A DNA stretch of 15,942 bases, taken from assembly GCA_019117325.1 (NCBI GenBank), contig DWZY01000338.1:1-15942 (forward strand). Reading direction: 5' to 3'. The notes beneath the pieces were generated by a model. The model was not told where the DNA came from. It made no database searches and worked only from the letters and a program-made list of their open reading frames with translations. Shown here in pieces: positions 14,148-15,942 of the stretch. The stretch comes from Candidatus Brevibacterium intestinigallinarum. GTDB taxonomy: Bacteria; Actinomycetota; Actinomycetes; Actinomycetales; Brevibacteriaceae. Within the stretch, counting starts at the first letter, position 1, and the number at the start of each line of letters is the position of its first letter. A program made the translations under genes and the position numbers.

Positions 14148-14153
14148 AGACTA
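14148..14153 (-). promoter_or_regulatory. Leaderless -10 element of the DMT-parC operon
   Basis: TAGTCT on the minus strand ends 6 nt before the ATG at 14141, and there is no ribosome binding site. A -35 is not evident. If right, topoisomerase expression depends on this promoter, since no promoter was seen between the two genes. Confidence 0.45.
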
Positions 14154-14219
14154 GGGGCGGCCTCGGGCGCGGGCAGTGGGGTTTCCCTCCGGTGGGACCG
14201 GTGGAACCCGCCGGAAACG

Positions 14220-14253
14220 GATCGACCCCCGAACCGGGGTCCGGGGGTCGATC
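14220..14253 (-). terminator. Terminator of the siderophore-interacting protein gene
   Basis: A perfect 12-bp stem GATCGACCCCCG (14220-14231) / CGGGGGTCGATC (14242-14253) with a 10-nt loop begins 16 bp past the stop codon. On the transcribed strand it is followed by CGTTTCC, so only a short U-run. The rest of the gap to the next promoter (14154-14219) is GC-rich and has no clear feature apart from a weak GTTTCC/GGAAAC inverted repeat. Confidence 0.75.
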
Positions 14254-14268
14254 AGCAGGTGCGGAGGA

Positions 14269-15201
14269 TCAGGGCGCGGGGGTCGCGCACTGCGGGCAGT
14301 AGCGCCCGTGCATCGTGCGGTCGAACGCGGCCTCGCCGCGGCGCCAGTAGCCGTCGACCGTCCAGTTGTCGCGGCCCAGCCGCGTGCGGAACGTGAGGAA
14401 GCAGCGCAGGGACTTGATGGACATCGCCTCGCCCGCTGCCCACACGTAGCCGTTGGGGTCGGAGAAGTCGTGCTCCATGACCGCGTCGGCCAGCAGCGTC
14501 GTGGAGCCCGGCTGGGCCTCGCCGCGGTGCAGCCAGTGGACGGTCAGATCCGCACGCGTGGGCAGGGAGATCTGGGAGTCCGCGGACGTCACCTCGATGT
14601 AGGCGGTCGCGCGGGTGCCGGCCGGCAGCGTCTCCGCCCAGCGGGCCAGGGCCGGCAGGGCCGTCTCGTCAGCGGCGAGGACGTACCAGTCGAACGTGCT
14701 CTTCACGAGGTAGGTGCTGCGCGGGCCCAGCGAGCCCAGGCGATCGCCCGGGGCTGCGCCCAGCGCCCAGTGGCCGGCGACGCCGTGCGTGTGCAGGACG
14801 AAGTCGATGTCGAGCAGGCGCGTGCGGTCGTCGAACCAGCGGATCGTGAAGTCGCGATGGGTCAGGCCGCGGATCGAGTACCGGCCGTCCACGATGGTGG
14901 GCAGGACCGGCTCGCCGTCCTCGTCCGTGTCGAAGAACAGCTTGAGGTGCTCGTCCGGGCTGATGCTGGGGAAGTCCGCGAAGTCGTCGTCCGCGCGGAA
15001 GCGGACGCGCATGAGGTCGGCCGAGAGGCGGTGGGTCGAGACGACCGTGAGGATGCGCGGGCGCGTGGCGAAGTGGAACGTGGCGCTGCGCAGGCCGTCG
15101 CGCTGGGGCAGGTGGTCGCTGCGGACCGCCGTGCGGGGCGCGACCGGTGCCAGGGTCTGGTCCTCGACCCGGGTCACGGTCTCCTGGGCGAGCATGCTCA
15201 T
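14269..15201 (-). CDS. Siderophore-interacting protein (FAD-dependent ferric-siderophore reductase)
   Basis: SIP-family proteins reduce Fe(III) bound to imported siderophores in the cytosol using NAD(P)H and FAD, releasing iron. The 310-residue protein has an N-terminal FAD-binding domain (from about residue 48) with the flavin motif RYSIR (107-111) and VAGHWALGAAPGD (141-153), and a C-terminal NAD(P)H-binding domain with LAADETALPAL (175-185), VWAAGEA (253-259) and GYWRRGE (284-290). The 45-residue N-terminal extension and the C-terminal CPQC (302-305) are unusual; the latter might bind a metal. The ATG at 15201 has GGAGGAGG 4-11 nt upstream; a second ATG lies two codons later. It is monocistronic by the terminator at 14220, with an iron box over its promoter. 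Its siderophore uptake genes are not in the window. Confidence 0.92.
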   Translation of the reverse strand: MSMLAQETVTRVEDQTLAPVAPRTAVRSDHLPQRDGLRSATFHFATRPRILTVVSTHRLSADLMRVRFRADDDFADFPSISPDEHLKLFFDTDEDGEPVLPTIVDGRYSIRGLTHRDFTIRWFDDRTRLLDIDFVLHTHGVAGHWALGAAPGDRLGSLGPRSTYLVKSTFDWYVLAADETALPALARWAETLPAGTRATAYIEVTSADSQISLPTRADLTVHWLHRGEAQPGSTTLLADAVMEHDFSDPNGYVWAAGEAMSIKSLRCFLTFRTRLGRDNWTVDGYWRRGEAAFDRTMHGRYCPQCATPAP

Positions 15202-15221
15202 CGTTCCTCCTCCACGAGCGT

Positions 15222-15269
15222 CGAGGGCGGGCGCTGGCTGAGGGCGCCAGCGCGGGCGGAGCGCCCTCG
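15222..15269 (-). promoter_or_regulatory. Nested hairpin in the 5' leader of the siderophore-interacting protein gene
   Basis: Two perfect 8-bp stems are nested: outer CGAGGGCG (15222-15229) / CGCCCTCG (15262-15269) and inner GCGCTGGC (15231-15238) / GCCAGCGC (15246-15253), loop 7 nt. Given the predicted transcription start near 15277, this structure occupies most of the 76-nt leader and ends about 9 nt before the ribosome binding site. It may stabilise the mRNA or tune translation. No known riboswitch is recognised. Confidence 0.6.
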
Positions 15270-15283
15270 CATTCGGTCATTCG

Positions 15284-15319
15284 AATGTACGCTAATGGGG
15301 TGTGCTGAGGCAAACCTCA
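15284..15319 (-). promoter_or_regulatory. Promoter with overlapping DtxR/IdeR-type iron box
   Basis: On the minus strand TTGCCT (15308-15313) and TACATT (15284-15289) form a promoter with 18-nt spacing. The palindrome TGAGGCAAACCTCA (15306-15319, plus strand) overlaps the -35. It matches 11 of 14 positions of TTAGGCTAACCTAA, the core of the DtxR/IdeR consensus, and 13 of 19 of the full site by hand count. Iron-loaded DtxR/IdeR would block RNA polymerase, fitting the iron-release role of the gene product. Confidence 0.65.
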
Positions 15320-15328
15320 CCGGTGGGA

Positions 15329-15363
15329 GCCTGGGGTGCGCACGCGTGGTGCACGCCACAGGC
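15329..15363 (-). terminator. Imperfect hairpin after the acetate-CoA ligase-like gene
   Basis: GCCTGGGGTGC (15329-15339) pairs with GCACGCCACAGGC (15351-15363) with two single-base bulges. It lies 31 nt past the stop at 15394 and just upstream of the iron box, so it could end the upstream transcript before the iron-regulated promoter. There is no U-tract. Confidence 0.35.
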
Positions 15364-15393
15364 GCGGAGCCTGCACGCAGCCCGCCTTGATCC

Positions 15394-15942
15394 TCAGGCC
15401 AGGCGGCGCCGGGGTGAGTCCATCCGCTCGACGGAGCCGCGCAGCACGGCCCGGATGCTCAGCACGTGGGCGTCCGTCTGCGTCGCGACGACCGGGTGGA
15501 TCGAGAAGTCCGCGATCTGCGGGAAGTCGTCGACCAGCTGGGCCACCCGCAGGACGAGATCCTCGATGGGCGCGACGTTCATGACCGGCAGCCCCTGGTA
15601 GCCGAACAGGCGGGGAGCGGCGCGGACGGACCGGATCATCGCCGCCGCGTCCACGTCCGTGAGCGGCGCGACCCGGTGGGCGATGTCGCCCACCAGCTCC
15701 GTCGTGTCACCGGACAGCGAGAACGACACGACCGGGCCCAGCAGGGGATCCTCGCCTCCGCGGACCACGCATGCGGTGCCCGGCGGCGCCATCGCCTGCA
15801 CGTCGATCTCGTACGGCCCGTCTGCGGTGAACGCGTCGATGATCGCGCGGATCTGCTGGTAGTCGTCCCGCAGCTCCTCGGGGGACTCGATGTTGAGGCG
15901 GACGCCGCCCAGCTCCATCCGGTGGCGCAGCCGCGTGTGCAC
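15394..15942 (-). CDS. Acetate-CoA ligase/GNAT-type protein, C-terminal part (cut by window edge)
   Basis: The 182 visible residues end a larger protein that runs off the right edge. They match the end of the ATP-grasp domain of ADP-forming acyl-CoA synthetases: VQAMAPPGTACVVRGGEDPL (positions 50-69 of the fragment), FSLSGDTTELVGDIAHRVAPL, the APRLFGYQGLP segment and DFSIHPVVATQTDAHVLSIR. In actinobacteria this C-terminal module most often belongs to large fusions of a GNAT acetyltransferase with an acyl-CoA synthetase, related to Pat protein acetyltransferases, which may use cAMP; that part is not visible. The glycine of the usual SFGLGG motif reads FSLSGD here. The GTG at the very edge is not a real start. 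A plain acetate-CoA ligase is the alternative. Confidence 0.75.
   Translation of the reverse strand: MHTRLRHRMELGGVRLNIESPEELRDDYQQIRAIIDAFTADGPYEIDVQAMAPPGTACVVRGGEDPLLGPVVSFSLSGDTTELVGDIAHRVAPLTDVDAAAMIRSVRAAPRLFGYQGLPVMNVAPIEDLVLRVAQLVDDFPQIADFSIHPVVATQTDAHVLSIRAVLRGSVERMDSPRRRLA

Noticed and set aside
1..15942. CRISPR array, tRNA or rRNA genes, insertion sequences, phage or toxin-antitoxin genes
   Set aside because: No regularly spaced repeats, cloverleaf sequences, transposase motifs or paired small toxin genes were seen; the short repeats found are isolated palindromes or direct repeats.

Overview
The window is very GC-rich and densely coding, with almost every codon ending in G or C, frequent GTG starts and start/stop overlaps of the GTGA and ATGA type. 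Together with a biotin-dependent acyl-CoA carboxylase beta subunit with a small epsilon-like partner, an Rv1264-like class III adenylate cyclase, a DtxR/IdeR-type iron box and leaderless promoters (TANNNT 6-7 nt before the start codon), this points to a chromosomal segment of an actinomycete, probably Micrococcales. That placement is inference. No tRNA, rRNA, CRISPR, IS element or phage gene was seen.

Left part (1-2600, minus strand). The 5' part of an Aquifex-type aconitase runs off the left edge. About 315 bp upstream of it carry a likely promoter, a perfect 19-bp inverted repeat and a G-quadruplex motif. Then comes a DUF885 family putative metallopeptidase with a leaderless promoter.

Transporter cluster (2600-5950, plus strand). 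Two closely related 12-TM MFS transporters flank a lipoprotein gene that is broken by one in-frame amber codon while its reading frame continues for 70 more codons. The transporters align without gaps over at least their first 80 residues, so they are a local duplication.

Carboxylase/biotin/cAMP block (6056-10368). An acyl-CoA carboxylase beta subunit and a probable epsilon subunit (minus) diverge from biotin protein ligase and an adenylate cyclase (plus). The two divergent leaderless promoters share about 100 bp. The ligase would biotinylate the carrier subunit used by the beta subunit; the role of the cyclase in this pairing is unknown. From memory, a similar order (accE-pccB / birA-cya) exists in Streptomyces.

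Right part (10500-15942, minus strand). A NIPA/DMT-type membrane protein overlaps by 4 bp a type IIA topoisomerase A subunit that lacks a GyrA box, so it is more like ParC than GyrA. A nested palindrome separates it from the convergent cyclase gene. Farther right are a siderophore-interacting ferric reductase with its own terminator, structured 5' leader, promoter and overlapping iron box, and the 3' end of a GNAT/acetate-CoA ligase-type protein.

Most genes belong to known families. The least explained items are the amber-interrupted lipoprotein between twin transporters, the two intergenic palindromes that share a CTGAG(G)TGTCCG motif, the cysteine at the acyl-CoA selectivity position of the carboxylase, and the structured leader of the iron gene.
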